A stretch of 64,000 nt of DNA from Ottelia alismoides (Eukaryota > Streptophyta > Magnoliopsida > Alismatales > Hydrocharitaceae): assembly GCA_037367405.1 (NCBI GenBank), contig JAZKJV010000085.1, positions 744,001 through 808,000 on the forward strand. The letters are read 5' to 3'. Under the pieces are notes generated by a model. That model saw only the letters and a program-made list of their open reading frames with translations, made no database searches and was not told the origin of the DNA. Shown here one piece after another: positions 11,579-22,270 of this stretch; within the stretch, counting starts at the first letter, position 1, and each line of letters begins with the position of its first letter. Both the position numbers and the translations under genes were made by a program.

Positions 11579-12319
11579 ATGAAGATGGTCTCATGGAATG
11601 TGAGGGGTCTGGGTCATCCCAAAAAACGACTGCGGGTCAGGAAGTTGCTAGGGGATGCTCATGCGGATATTGTGCTCTTGCAAGAGACGAAGGTCTCCAG
11701 GGCAGGGGGCGAGGCGTGGCGTGAACTTAGTGGTGGCTCTTCATTTGAATTTGCTGAGGTTGAGGCTCAGGGAGCGGCGGGAGGACTCCTAACCAGTTGG
11801 AGAAGTTCTGCCTTTGAGAAGATGGTGGAGAGTAGATCTATGTTCTCCTTATCTGTGTGCCTTAAGAGAAAAGTGGATAATGTTATTTTCAGAGTGACCA
11901 ATGTGTATGGGCCTACATGTCCGGCGGCGGGCTCCTTGGCGGCAGATCTCACAGAGGTGGGAACGCATAGGAAGGAGGACATTTGGCTCATTGGCGGTGA
12001 TCTGAATGTCACCTTGATGGCTGATGACAGACCTTCGAGGGGTGGTGGACGCGATGCTAGCTCGGAGGCTTTCAAGACTCAGGTCCTGGATTTGGGGCTC
12101 ACTGTTATTGATGCGACGGGATGTGCTTACACATGGAGGAATGAAAGGATGAGATCGAGGTTGGATAGATTTCTTCTGTCTCCGAGGGAGTGGAAGATTT
12201 CCCCCTCTCTCGGGCGTGGGCGTTACCTCGGGCGCACTCTGACCATACGTCAATCTTATGGTCTTCGGATGAGCAGATGCGACCCAGATCCGTTTTCCGA
12301 TTTGAGAGAGCTTGGTTGA
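11579..12319 (+). pseudogene. LINE ORF2, endonuclease (APE/EEP) domain
   Basis: The N-terminal nuclease that nicks target DNA for target-primed reverse transcription. The start Met is followed by VSWNVRGLG (the Asn motif), LLQETK (metal-binding Glu), NVYGP (Tyr), GGDLNV (Asp/Asn pair) and SRLDRFLLS, all in order within about 210 residues as in APE-like LINE endonucleases. The last motif, SDH followed by TSI, is present near 12231-12250 but in another frame, so a frameshift lies around 12200. The open frame then runs into a stop at 12317-12319. Upstream catalytic residues are intact but the domain cannot be completed. Confidence 0.9.
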
Positions 12320-12342
12320 TGTAGGAAGGGTTCAAGAATGAG

Positions 12343-13932
12343 GTGGTTACACAGTGGAGGGGTTGGCAGGTGGAGGGGTCGGCAGTCAGGCGTCTGGCTT
12401 CCAAATTGGTGCAGCTAAGGAATTTTTTACTTGATTTCAGCCGTAGAGTGAGGACGCAAAGAAGGGAGCGGAGACGTGTGTCTCAGGATGGTGTTGTCTG
12501 TCTGGATGGGCTGGATGATGAGAGGGGTCTGGATCAGGATGAGGTGCTTGAACGGGCAAGGCTCTTAGAAGAGCTTCTTTTGGAGGACAGGAAGGAAGAA
12601 GTGGAGTGGAGGCAGAGATCCAGATAGAAGTGGTTGCGCGAAGGTGATGCAAACACTAGATTTTTCCATTCGATGGCCTCTGGCAGAAGAAGGAGGAATT
12701 TTATTCATAGCCTGGAGGTGGGTGCGGATAGAGTCGTGGGTGATGCTATGTTGGGGCGAGTCCTCAGGGACCATTTCGTAGAGAGGTCGAGGAGAAGGGC
12801 ACACGACGGTTGGGGGTGGCATGGAGCAGGTGTTGAATCGTTGTCAGAAGAACAGGCATCCGGACTTGAGGCACCTTTTATGGTGGAGGAAGTTAAAAGC
12901 GCGGTGTGGGGATTGAATGCAGACGGGGCACCCGGACCTGACGGCTTTCCAGTCTTTTTCTACAGAGAATTTTGGAACATGCTAAGTGAAGATGTTATGG
13001 CAGTAATCAGTGAATTCAGATATGGCAACAGGGGATTCAAGAAGGTTAACAGGGCGATGCTCTTTCTCCTTACGAAAAAGGAAGACCCGATACGGGTGGA
13101 GAATTATAGGCCGATTGCGTTGTCTAACGCAATATATTTGATTATTGCCAAGGTGTTGGCAAGCAAACTCAGGCAAGTACTTGAGGGTGTAATCCTGCAG
13201 AACTAGACAACTTTTACCCTTGGCAGACATATGGCGGACGGACTAGTTATGGTATCTGAGATTTGCCTCCAATGGCATCGGGAAAACGTAAAGGGTTTGA
13301 TTTGGAAGATTGATTTCGAAAAGGCGCATGTCTGCGTGGATTGGAGCTTCTTGTGGGAGTCACTTCGGCGATGTGGTTTCAGTGACCTCTGGATAGCATG
13401 GATGAAGAGGTGTGTCACTACCTCCTCCTACTCAATTATGGTGAATGGGAGACCGGAAGGTGGCTTTTTTCAGCCTCAAAGAGGTATGAGACAAGGTTAC
13501 CCATTAGCATCGATGCTTTTTGTCTTGGTGGCAGACGCTTTAGCAGTGATGCTCAAGAGAGCGGTCGTCGATGGGTGGTGTGAAGGATTCCGTATGGGCT
13601 CCATCTCTATTCCTCTTCTACAATATGCAAATGATACCAAGATTTTTCTAGGTGGTACAGAAGACATGCACAGAAGGACGAAGCAACTGGTATAATTTTT
13701 TAGCAGCATTTCGGGTCTCAAGATCAATAGAGAGAAGTCTGTAGTGATCCAGTTTGGGTTAGATGAGGAGGAGAGTAGATCAAGGGCTGTACTTTTGGGA
13801 TGCCCTCTTGGAGAGCTACCCATTACCTATCTTGGGCTACCTTTAGTGGCGGGCAGGCTAAAAAAAACAGAATGGGATATGGTCCTAAGGTGTTTTGAGG
13901 AGAGACTCGCAGGATGGAAGGCGGTCATCTAA
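12343..13932 (+). pseudogene. LINE ORF2, linker and reverse transcriptase domain
   Basis: It reads through several frames. 12343-12627 is the linker. 12634-13206 carries REGDANTRFFHS and GAPGPDGFP, which introduce the RT. 13231-13695 carries KIDFEKA (first catalytic Asp kept) and RGMRQGYPLA. 13744-13932 continues with YLGLPL. The active site usually written YADD reads QYANDTK at 13621-13641: the first catalytic Asp is Asn. In-frame stops (13204, 13693) and frameshifts separate the parts. Even apart from the breaks, the Asn substitution should abolish polymerisation, because that Asp binds a catalytic metal. Confidence 0.88.
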
Positions 13933-14274
13933 AGGAGGGAAGTTGATTCTTCTAAAACATGTGTTGTCACCAATTCCTATTTTCTTCTTTTCGACACGGT
14001 TGATGCCGATTGGTGTAAAAAAGAAGATGGAGGTAATGATGAGAAGATTCTTCTAGTCAGATGGAAAACAACAAAGAACAGGCGTACATCTGGTAGAATG
14101 GGAGGATCTCACGCGACAAAGAAGCGAAGGAGGACTTGGAATTCGGATGTGTCTTGTATGAATAAAGCGCTTTTGGCTAAATGATTGGTGCAGATTTGGG
14201 GCAAATCAGATAGATTGGCAGTTCAGCTTCTATGAAAGATTTATGGTGTCAACGACTCTCTAGAAGCTGATAGA

Positions 14275-15111
14275 GTGAGATTCGAGTCTTCTCTTTGGAG
14301 TGGGATCCGTGATATTTTGCCACAGCTGAGGTCGAGATTGATGCCAAGATTGGGGTCCAGGGCAATCTTTCATTTTTGGCTGGACAACTGGATAGGTGAT
14401 GGAGTTCTATGTAATAGATTCCCAAGACTCTTTGCTTGGGCGGCAAACAGAGGGTGTTCAGTGGCTGAGGTTGGGGTGTCTGGGTCGTGGGTTCCTCAAT
14501 TCCTGCATGATCTTTCTGGACGTAGAAGAGAGGAATTGGGAAGAATGCTATCTGAGCTGCCCTCCCCTGATTGCATCTCGCAGGGTAAGGATCATTTTGC
14601 ATGGGAGGAGGAGAGATTCTCAGTGAAGAAGTTATACAAGGTGTTTAGAGGAAGAAGTGAAGAGTTAGAGACTGACTTGAAGCAGGATATGAAGATTATC
14701 TGGGCAAGTAGGATCCCTTGTAGAGTGAAGATTTTTCTGTGGTGCATCAGAAGGGGAATGATCTGGGATAAAGCAAGAAGAGGAAGACCGTTTGGCATTT
14801 CAGATACCCAATGTGATAGATGTGGCACACAGATGGAGGATGCAGAACATTTGTTCTTTACATGTCCTACATCGGATCAGGTCTGGAAGGAGATAGGTGC
14901 GACATGGTTAATGCATGATGGTACGACTGATTTCTGGAGATCGATTAGGTCGGTGGGGATGAATTCGACGGATGACGTTTCTTTGCTGTTTGCAGCTCTT
15001 TGGGCCATCTGGGGAGGAAGAAATGACCTCATTTTTAAGAACCAGAGGTTCTATTCTGAAAATGTAATCGCTTTATGTCTTTCCCTTTATCGTTTTTGGT
15101 CCACAAGGTAA
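14275..15111 (+). pseudogene. LINE ORF2 C-terminal region with zf-RVT motif
   Basis: The longest surviving uninterrupted ORF2 piece (278 codons). It shows the typical plant L1 C-terminus: FWLDNWIGDG, a WASRIPCRVKIFLWC stretch, then CDRCGTQMEDAEHLFFTC, the Cys/His signature of the zf-RVT region. It ends at a TAA (15109-15111), 80 bp before the A-run. It probably contributes to template binding in the intact element. Confidence 0.88.
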
Positions 15112-15208
15112 TGTATATCTCTAAAATTCTATAAATAAAATTTTTTGATGGTGAGTCCCAACTCAGGATTTCACCCCCTTTCCTATCAAAAAAAGAGATA
15201 AGGGTGAA

Positions 15209-15473
15209 GGGTGAGCTTAAAGGTGATGCCCTGAGATTTGTTCCATGCCAATAGAGGAGGTTATTTTGGCTGGTGCAACTCATCATCAACATGGGATTCC
15301 TGGGGTCTTCCATACCTCCGGTGATGATGTCATATTGGCAACATTATGATCAACTGTATCATAGATAAGGTGGCGATCTTGTTCCTTCTTTTGAACCAGA
15401 CAATCCCAATGGTTAAGAATGTTACATTGTTCCAACTGGATGTTTATTCAAAATTATATTGGAGACATCTTAT
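15209..15473. repeat. Segment A: first copy of a duplicated block
   Basis: From 15291 (atgggattcctgg) to 15473 (ggagacatcttat) this text recurs at 19681-19960. The second copy has an additional about 110 bp (19714-19805) after 'ccggtga'. Segment A is cut by the family-C LTR starting at 15474; the second copy shows the uninterrupted sequence across that point. Confidence 0.85.
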
Positions 15474-16180
15474 TGTAGGACATGTGAGCCCACACCGAGC
15501 CATTATGCAATAGATGTTATTGCGAATATCATTTTCTGATCTGAAATGAAGAATAAATAATTTGCATAATAGGTCCCTCTGTACAATTAGGGTTATGTAC
15601 CATGGCCATCTTGATGATCATACAACTGTTGATTCAATAATTGAATCATATAGGCTGGTGCTTGGATGAATATCTAAAGGGTTAGATTGAGGACTCATCA
15701 AGCACCATCAAATGATTGTTAAGAGATGATCTCCAGCCTGAGTAGGAGATGGCAATCATTTCTCACATAGGCTGATATCTATTTGACCGACCTCTTGATG
15801 CAGGTCCTCTGCATGAGAATAGTGATTCGAAGGTGTCAGAATAGTTAGGTCAATGGGTTGACTTAACTAGATCAAGATAACCTAAGTCCTATGTTGAATG
15901 CTGTCACAACATAGGCACGCATCCTCTGACCGGAGATAGATGTATTACTATATGTCTGAGTATGTACATTTGGCAGTCCGATAGGTTGATGGCCTAACCA
16001 AGGTCTATACACCGGCAAGCTGGTGTGCATATAAGGGCATACGAGTAATACGATCTCTCAAAGGGATCATACATGTTCACTACTGAACCGAAAGACATGA
16101 GCTCACTCATGAGATATTGGGAAGAATCAAATTCCGTGCATAGTCGTCTCGCTTTGGAAGCTTGACTGAATTTGTAGGTT

Positions 16181-16258
16181 TGATATATACTTTTGGAAAG
16201 TATATGATCAAGACCTAGTTATGATATATGCTTTTGGAAAAGTATACGATCGATACCA
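16181..16258 (+). repeat. Tandem hairpin pair in LTR C
   Basis: Two about 39 bp units, each with a small inverted repeat (tatacttttggaaagtata and tatgcttttggaaaagtata) followed by 'gatca/gatcgatacc'. The pair is kept in the solo LTR (41036-41106, inverted). One unit survives in the fragment at 58402-59212. These are candidate U3 enhancer or structural elements. Confidence 0.75.
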
Positions 16259-17533
16259 AATCCCAATGATCAAATGAGAAACTTACTGATAAAACCCTGA
16301 AGAAGACAATATAAAATTGATCTTGATCTTCAGGTTGATTATAGATCTTCTGATATGCAGGATGTACAGGTATTGAGAATACCTGAGGGTGATGCGATCA
16401 TAAACGATTGTATAACCGTGACGCTTCCATTCCGAGGGAGTGATGAAACAGGTCTGGATTTTAGTGACTCCTTTCAGTAGAGAAGCAATCTGATCTTAGT
16501 CCAAGTGTTGGACATTAGTTTGAATGAGATTCAGATTCAATGAGAAGATTAGATTTGCGGTCTCGATTTAATCAAGCATCTATGGGAGGTTCGTAAGATC
16601 TGGATTTGAGATGAAATCTCAATATCCAAGTCACTATACGTGGAACAATACAATCGCCCTGTCCTTATCTCCAAGTATCTGCAGAGAAAGCACATTATTC
16701 TTGAAGGAGTTCAAGAATAATTCATTTGATGAATTCTGTATCCAAGCATCGAGAAAATGGATGATTGAATATGATTTAATTATCATGAATAATATGAATT
16801 TGACTCATATTATAAGAAGAAATATCTAAGATAGTTAAATGTGATTTAATTATCAAAGATATGAATAACGTGAATGTGATTCATGTTATTTGGACACATG
16901 AGAAAAGAGATCCAAGATGATTAAATGTAATTTAATTATCATGGATATGAATAATGTGGATAGCACTATCCATATTAATCATATATATTATAAATATGAT
17001 TTACAATATATTAGAGAGAGAGAAACTATGTAAATAGCATTTGTTAATTATTAATATGAATTGGATTCACATTAAGTAATTAATTGGAAATGTAATTTAC
17101 AAATTAGTTTGGGTTGTGAATATGATTCACATATTTATCAATGACATGATTGAAATATTCACAAATTAATTTGGAATTAATTTGGTGGATATTTTTGTTA
17201 CAAATACATTGAGAAATAATTATATAAAATAAAAGGGAGATAAATAACCATCAAATGAGGTGGCATCACCAATGACATAGTCAAAGGTGACACCCCCTCA
17301 TTTTTAGGAGGTAATTTGTTATCTCTCATTTATTATATTGTTATCTCTTAATAATTAATTTATATTAAATTAAATTATGTTGATAATGTAGCAACATATA
17401 TTTAATTTAAACATTAATTAATGTTGTTGATTTTTTAGCCAACAACAATCTTGACCATTGATTAATACATAGATCACCATAGTCGTTGGATCTATGTGTC
17501 CCATGGATTGAGATCCATTGGATCCCAAACTAA

Positions 17534-17540
17534 TATAAAA
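17534..17540 (+). promoter_or_regulatory. TATA box of LTR C
   Basis: TATAAAA occurs in GC-richer context with a CT microsatellite (17595-17610) about 60 bp downstream, consistent with the U3/R junction of the LTR. The solo copy has TATATA at the equivalent place. Confidence 0.6.
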
Positions 17541-18109
17541 GGAGGGCGAACCTAGCCTTTCATGGTACATTATTTAGAGTTGTAGAAGCCTACTACTCTC
17601 TCTCTCTCTCCCTTTCTCATTCTCGCCCTCTCTTTCTCTTCTCCAAGAAGTGGTCGTCCACTTTTTGTTGAGAAGGAGAGACTCTCGCCTTCGCCTTCAA
17701 CGACTCGGGGATCTCCTTCTTCTTTGGGGCAACTTGCTCTAAAGAAGACGACGGATTTCGTTTGACGAAATCAGGGGATTCATTGCTTGGAACTTCATCG
17801 AGGATTGCGGGAGGAACGCGACTCATCATCGTGCCTGCAAGTGCGTTCTTCGTGGATCGGACTTAAGACAGGAGGATCTCTTGTTTGGCATCTCATGATT
17901 ACTACCACGCTCCAAGAGGTATTCCTTATATTTTTGGTTTTGATGAAACGATCCGAGAAGTGTTCTCGTGATCATGTGGTTTTATCTTTTGTTTTAAAAA
18001 TTTTAATTTCCGCCGCATCTAGCGACTAGTATGACTAGTTGCTCTGATTGCATACGATGCGATCGGCACGCTTCCGTGATGCGCTTAAGGATTCTCAATA
18101 TCCTTCAAG

Positions 18110-18121
18110 TGGTATCACAAC
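18110..18121 (+). other. Primer-binding-site-like motif of element C
   Basis: TGGTATCACAAC lies 2 bp after the LTR terminus CA. It resembles TGGTATCAGAGC, the site complementary to initiator Met-tRNA used by many plant retrotransposons. Confidence 0.7.
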
Positions 18122-18560
18122 CATAGGTCGAATAAGATTTTGGATATGATCCATAGACTTAGGACGACTTGGGTTTGAAAGGGTCGCGAAAGTTTGGTCG
18201 CATTTCAATTTTCACACCTCTGTCTAATTGATTTTTTCAGTACTGTTTAAATTGTTTAAACACAAAATTTTGAATTGGATTTTGTTCCCCATTAATTAAG
18301 GAAACCGTAAGATCTGAGTTTACGAAATTTGAATTTCATTTGCTCAAGATGTGGCCTTTTGAATATGCATATATTCACTGTTGCGGGAACTGCGGATATA
18401 ATCGTGATTAATGAGTTAATTACGGTTTTGATCCGCCTCGAAATGCATGAATTATCACTTGGATTCTTTATAATCCAAATTGGCAATCTTAAGAAACTGA
18501 TTTTGCAATTTTGGATTTAAATTGATCAAGATAAGTTACTTTTAGTGACTGGGGGTCACT
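18122..18560 (+). mobile_element. Leader remnant of element C
   Basis: Sequence after the PBS with no protein domain visible. It belongs to the internal region by position. It is cut by a hAT (18569) and then by CACTA sequence, so gag-pol is absent. Confidence 0.55.
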
Positions 18561-18568
18561 GCTGGAAA

Positions 18569-19407
18569 TAGGGGTGTAAACGGACCGAACCTGAGCGAAC
18601 CTATATTTTTTAGGTTCGGTTCATTTATTTAATCGAGCCTAAACTTGTGTTCAGGTTAGGTTCGTTTATTTTCGAATCGAATCCAAATCGAACCTCTTTT
18701 TAAACGAATCGAACCTAAGCGAATATCGAACCTAAGCGAATATCAAACCTAAGAATTCTCTAGTAAGAGAGGGTGAAGAGAAGAGAAATGGAAATATATG
18801 TGTGTCTGCAATTACAATAAATATTCATTTAGTTTTTTCTTTATCTAACTCATCTTCATCTTTTAAAAAAATAGACTAATAAGGATTCGTATCATTGAAA
18901 AACATAATTAGAATATATTTTTATATATGTTCAGATGGGGATAAGGAATAAGAATAATGTGGAGATATCCGACAAGTAATGTTTATACTTGTTTTGTTGA
19001 TTTGAAGATAAAGGGAAAAGTACTAGACACATAGATGATGGATGTTGTAACCACGATGTGACTATTTATTTTTGGATAGTTTTTACTGAGATAAAACCTA
19101 TTTCTCACGTAAATATTCAATTATCTCTTGATAAATGTCACTTATCCTTAGACAAAATCCACTTATCTTAAATTAAGGTCCACTTCTACTGATAATGATT
19201 TGTAAATATGTATATGTGTATGTTTATCGAGCTTTTAACGAATCGAACCTGAGCGAACCTGTGATTTTTAGGTTCGATTCGTTTATTTAATCGAACCTAA
19301 ACTTGTGTTCAGATTCGGTTCGTTTATTTCCGAACCGAATCTGAATCGAACTTTTAGCCAGCCGAACCTGAGCGAATATCGAACTTGAGAATTTTCTGAC
19401 ACCCCTA
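18569..19407. mobile_element. hAT MITE with perfect 8 bp TSD
   Basis: The ends are TAGGGGTGT and its exact reverse complement, flanked by GCTGGAAA at 18561-18568 and 19408-19415. Subterminal blocks of about 120 bp rich in 'cgaacctgagcgaacct' and 'aggttcg(g/a)ttc' occur in the same orientation at about 18582-18700 and 19238-19355. The core is AT-rich and non-coding. Confidence 0.9.
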
Positions 19408-19415
19408 GCTGGAAA

Positions 19416-19680
19416 TTGACACCTTTTGATCATGAACCTTGTGATAAGTCATTCAAATATGTAGATGAAAATTAATTGTTAATTTTCTGAAATAGCAACG
19501 GATAAGCATCGCTATGTGGACCGTTGCAGATGATAAAGCAATAGATATGATATTCGTTGCTAATTTTGAGTACGGAAACTCATTTCGTAACGAATAATAT
19601 CGTCATTATATATTTAACAACGGCTAATTTAGTGACAGATTTTTTCAAAACCGTCACTATAGCTCAATTTTGTTGTAGTG
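19416..19680 (-). mobile_element. CACTA (EnSpm-type) terminal fragment
   Basis: The right edge reads ...TTTTGTTGTAGTG, the reverse complement of CACTACAACAAAA, the hallmark CACTA terminus. Upstream are repeated 'cgtaacgaat', 'cgttgctaat' and 'cgtcactata' words typical of subterminal repeats. The opposite end is missing. The fragment is joined to remnants of element C. Confidence 0.75.
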
Positions 19681-19960
19681 ATGGGATTCTTGGGGGTCTT
19701 CCATACCGCCGGTGAGCTCCGATCACAGGTGAGTACCCCATTTTCGTAGGATGTAACGTTGATTCAGGCGGGGGGGGACATGAACTGAAAATCGTTCATT
19801 GGCTGATGATGATGTCATATTGGCAACATTATGATCAACTGTATCGTAGATAAGGTGGCGATCTTGCTCCTTCTTTTGAACCAGACAATCCCAATGGTTA
19901 AGAAATGTTAAATTGTTCCAACTGGATGTTTATTCAAAATTATATTGGAGACATCTTATT
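19681..19960. repeat. Segment A': second copy of the duplicated block
   Basis: It begins exactly at the CACTA terminus with atgggattcttgg and follows segment A (15291-15473). It reads through the point where LTR C inserted in the first copy (ggagacatcttatt / ttattatgcag). It contains about 110 bp missing from the first copy, including CACAGgtgagt, which looks like a donor splice site. Confidence 0.85.
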
Positions 19961-20408
19961 TTATTATGCAGGTTTGAGACGTTTTTTCCTGCACATGACC
20001 GATCCTCACTCGTGAACTTTAGGTGGATCTACACAGCGAGCCCATCCATGTCTTTGTTTGCGGGCACATACACTACTACATTCAAGTATGTCAGCGACAT
20101 AGTCGCAGAGGTGCATGAAGAGAAGGGACACACCTATTTTCGTGCCAATCGTTGTCATGCCCATATTCTACTTACAATATTATTAGTGGCTAATTGAGCA
20201 CTCATTTGATTTGAAGGTTCTTCTCAAGCTGCAGGGCATCAAGTTGTTGGCACCATTCGTGTCACTTGCATGTGCAATGGAATGCCACATTCACTCTGAT
20301 GGCCAAAGATGTGTATCTGTCGTTAATATCTCATCTATTGCAGTTGAAACATTTAATTGTCCTCTCTCTGTAGAGTATGCTCAAGGTACTTGCACATTCT
20401 ACAGTTAG
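19961..20408 (+). pseudogene. Possible captured host exons, unidentified
   Basis: GC-richer sequence with exon-like edges: 'tattatgcag|gt' before 19971 looks like an acceptor, 'cttctcaagctgcag|gg' near 20235 another, and 'gctcaag|gtacttg' near 20386 a donor. A plus frame (19913-20197) includes IYTASPSMSLFAG and FKYVSDIVAEVHEEKG. A second (20211-20408) includes KLLAPFVSLACAMECHI and CVSVVNISSIAVETF. I do not recognise the protein. The position inside a candidate Helitron and next to duplicated sequence makes a captured gene fragment more likely than an intact gene. Confidence 0.4.
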
Positions 20409-20483
20409 TTGTTCTTAAAAATTCTTTTTTGGTAGGCTTGTGGTAATCAAGTGTTTACAACCAGCATCCATACAATTGCCTTA

Positions 20484-20731
20484 GGGCCCGTTCGGTAGGA
20501 GAATAAGCAGGAATAAGGATGGGGAATAAGGGGAATAAGTGTCTATTCTCCGTTCGGCTGGAGGATAAGAATAAGGAGAATAAGGTGAAATAAAGGTAGG
20601 TAAGGTGGGATAAAGATAGGAATAAGAGTGAAATAAGATGAAATAATGGGGAATAGTCGTACCACGGGGAAGCGTGTTGGGGGCTTATTCTCCTTATTCC
20701 ATTCCTCCTTATACCCTAAACGAACAGGACC
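20484..20731. mobile_element. Tourist-like (PIF/Harbinger) MITE
   Basis: 248 bp with terminal GGGCCCGTTCG and the inverted counterpart GGTCCTGTTCG, flanked by TTA at 20481-20483 and 20732-20734. The interior is made of 'aataagg(a/t)' repeats with a pyrimidine-rich right end. TTA target duplication plus GG(G/T)CC TIRs define Tourist MITEs. Confidence 0.85.
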
Positions 20732-20734
20732 TTA

Positions 20735-22241
20735 ATATGGGAGTCCCTGGAATCACTAGAGATGATTACATTCAATACTTGGTAACTGACAATGTATATA
20801 TCAACGATTTTGTCGATTCATATCTTCTCTATTTGTCGATGGATTTTGAGCTTTCTAATCATAACTGCAAAATCTCAATGGTTTGTATATTGTTTATGGT
20901 CCTCTCATATGTACTTAGGAAAAACTTCATCATCGGGAAACATGAAACTGTTCTGTTATAACCTTTTGCGTGTTTTTTATTGTTTATTTGCAAGACGTAA
21001 CCTCTAAAAAATCAACGATGCCCATGATTCAATATGTCTATGAATTAGAACCAATTATTGAATTATGATGATATAGTTATCTTCGTGTGTTCCAATTATG
21101 TGTGCAAGATATTGTTTATTTTGGTTCAGTTTTCCTGTGAGCTCAGATATCGCTAAGAAAAAATGAAGACAAGAGCATATCAAGGGATTGGTTGAATCAA
21201 CGAAGAAGGTGCCATGTATTCTTACTCCTTTTGTATGCTATAATAATTTCCTCCTTTTTTCTATCTTCCATGGTAAAACAAAACATCGATGTTCTTCTTC
21301 ATTTTGACTCCCATTTCATCTTGATGCAGCATGTATTAGCAATAAAAATTGAAAAATCGCTTATGTCTAATTTTGTGATTGATATCATTCATTTAGAAAA
21401 CTATTAGTGTGATTTTTAGGACTAAAAACTACAACAATGTATCAAAAGAGCATAGATAGATTTTGGATATTAATGATTTTTTGGTATACATATAAAATTT
21501 TGAAACCATCAGATCAAAACAGATCTTTAAAATTTTGACATTACAATTGCTAATGAGATTTTTAATAGATTTTCGCTTTACTTCTCAAAATCCAGCAGTG
21601 TATATCTATATACTTTCTTTACGATTCACTTTCCATAGGACTGTTTGTCTTTTTTTCATATGGGATTTTTTATTCTTTTTTGTACACCATCACTAGTACT
21701 AAAAAATATTACTATTTTTAGTTCAAAAAAACATGATTTTATTAGATTTTTGTGATTTACGAAAATTTCATATTCTTTTGCATTCATCTTTATTAATGTA
21801 TAATACTTATACTTATATTATTCAATGGTAACTTTTTTTCCACTTACGCCAAGTACTAGGAAAGAATCCACGGTAGAAACTAGCATAGTGAAATACATGG
21901 TACAAAACTAGCATCTTTGGTGTGATTAAATTATTTTCCTATGTGAAGATTATATTTTTGTTTTTGTTTGATTGCAAAACATTTACTTGGGTGGATTATA
22001 ATGTTTTTATGTTATCAATATAAACGTTTTTGAATTAGATACCCATGCATTCTATTACAATTGTTGGTGTGGATGGTGAATAAACTTAAAAATACTTTTA
22101 AAATGCAAGGAAATGACTATAAAGTAGCATGCCCTCAGTCTTACGTTTTACATGAAATTTATATGCAGCTTTCGCGCAGTGGCCCGATCCTTCCTCCGGG
22201 TCGAATCCACTTTTCATTGAATCAAAAGCTCAAACTTATTT
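20735..22241. other. AT-rich region, no confident gene
   Basis: An exon-like patch lies at 21125-21230 (after 'ggttcag', 'cctgtgagctcag'), and frames of 60-95 codons occur (20674-20961, 21192-21407), but none has recognisable domains. If the Helitron reading is right, this is its 3' interior. Confidence 0.4.
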
Positions 22242-22270
22242 CCCGTGCAACGCACAGGGGTGCCTACTAG
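22242..22270 (+). mobile_element. Helitron 3' terminus
   Basis: A short hairpin (cccgtgc-aac-gcacaggg, 22242-22259) is followed at about 7 bp by CTAG and then a T (22271). A GC-rich hairpin plus CTAG|T is the standard plant Helitron 3' end, and 'cccgtgcaacgcac' is a typical monocot version. The partner 5' end could be the TC motif at 8696 or 9103. Confidence 0.75.

Larger units (their letters stand above)
9538..15193 (+). mobile_element. L1-type LINE, near full length, inactivated
   Basis: A 5.66 kb non-LTR retrotransposon bounded by the 15 bp duplication AGAGATAAGGGTGAA and ending in a short A-run (15188-15194). The order is a short 5' leader with a GAGAGG-type purine repeat (9541-9568), ORF1 with two CCHC knuckles, then ORF2 with an APE-type endonuclease, reverse transcriptase and a C-terminal zinc-knuckle (zf-RVT) region. 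Knuckles at the front of ORF1 followed by an RNA-binding-like part fit monocot L1 elements as I recall them. Both ORFs are broken by stops and frameshifts. The perfect target duplication suggests moderate age, while the coding decay and the mutated RT active site indicate that this copy is dead. Confidence 0.92.
15474..18107 (+). mobile_element. Family C LTR (2.6 kb), 5' LTR of a truncated LTR retrotransposon
   Basis: It starts TGTAGGACATG and ends ATATCCTTCA. The same sequence in reverse complement forms the solo LTR at 39138-41808. The two align along their whole length by eye, for example 'ggtgcttg(g/a)atgaatatc', 'gagatgatctccagcctgag' and 'cctgagggtgatg'. TG...CA ends and a PBS-like motif 2 bp downstream (18110) show this is a 5' LTR. 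A TATA box is at 17534. No 3' LTR or polyprotein follows: the internal region stops after about 0.5 kb. Confidence 0.9.

Noticed and set aside
10089..11594. Minus-strand Pro-rich frames over LINE ORF1
   Set aside because: Low-complexity reverse translations of the G-rich sense strand of the LINE.
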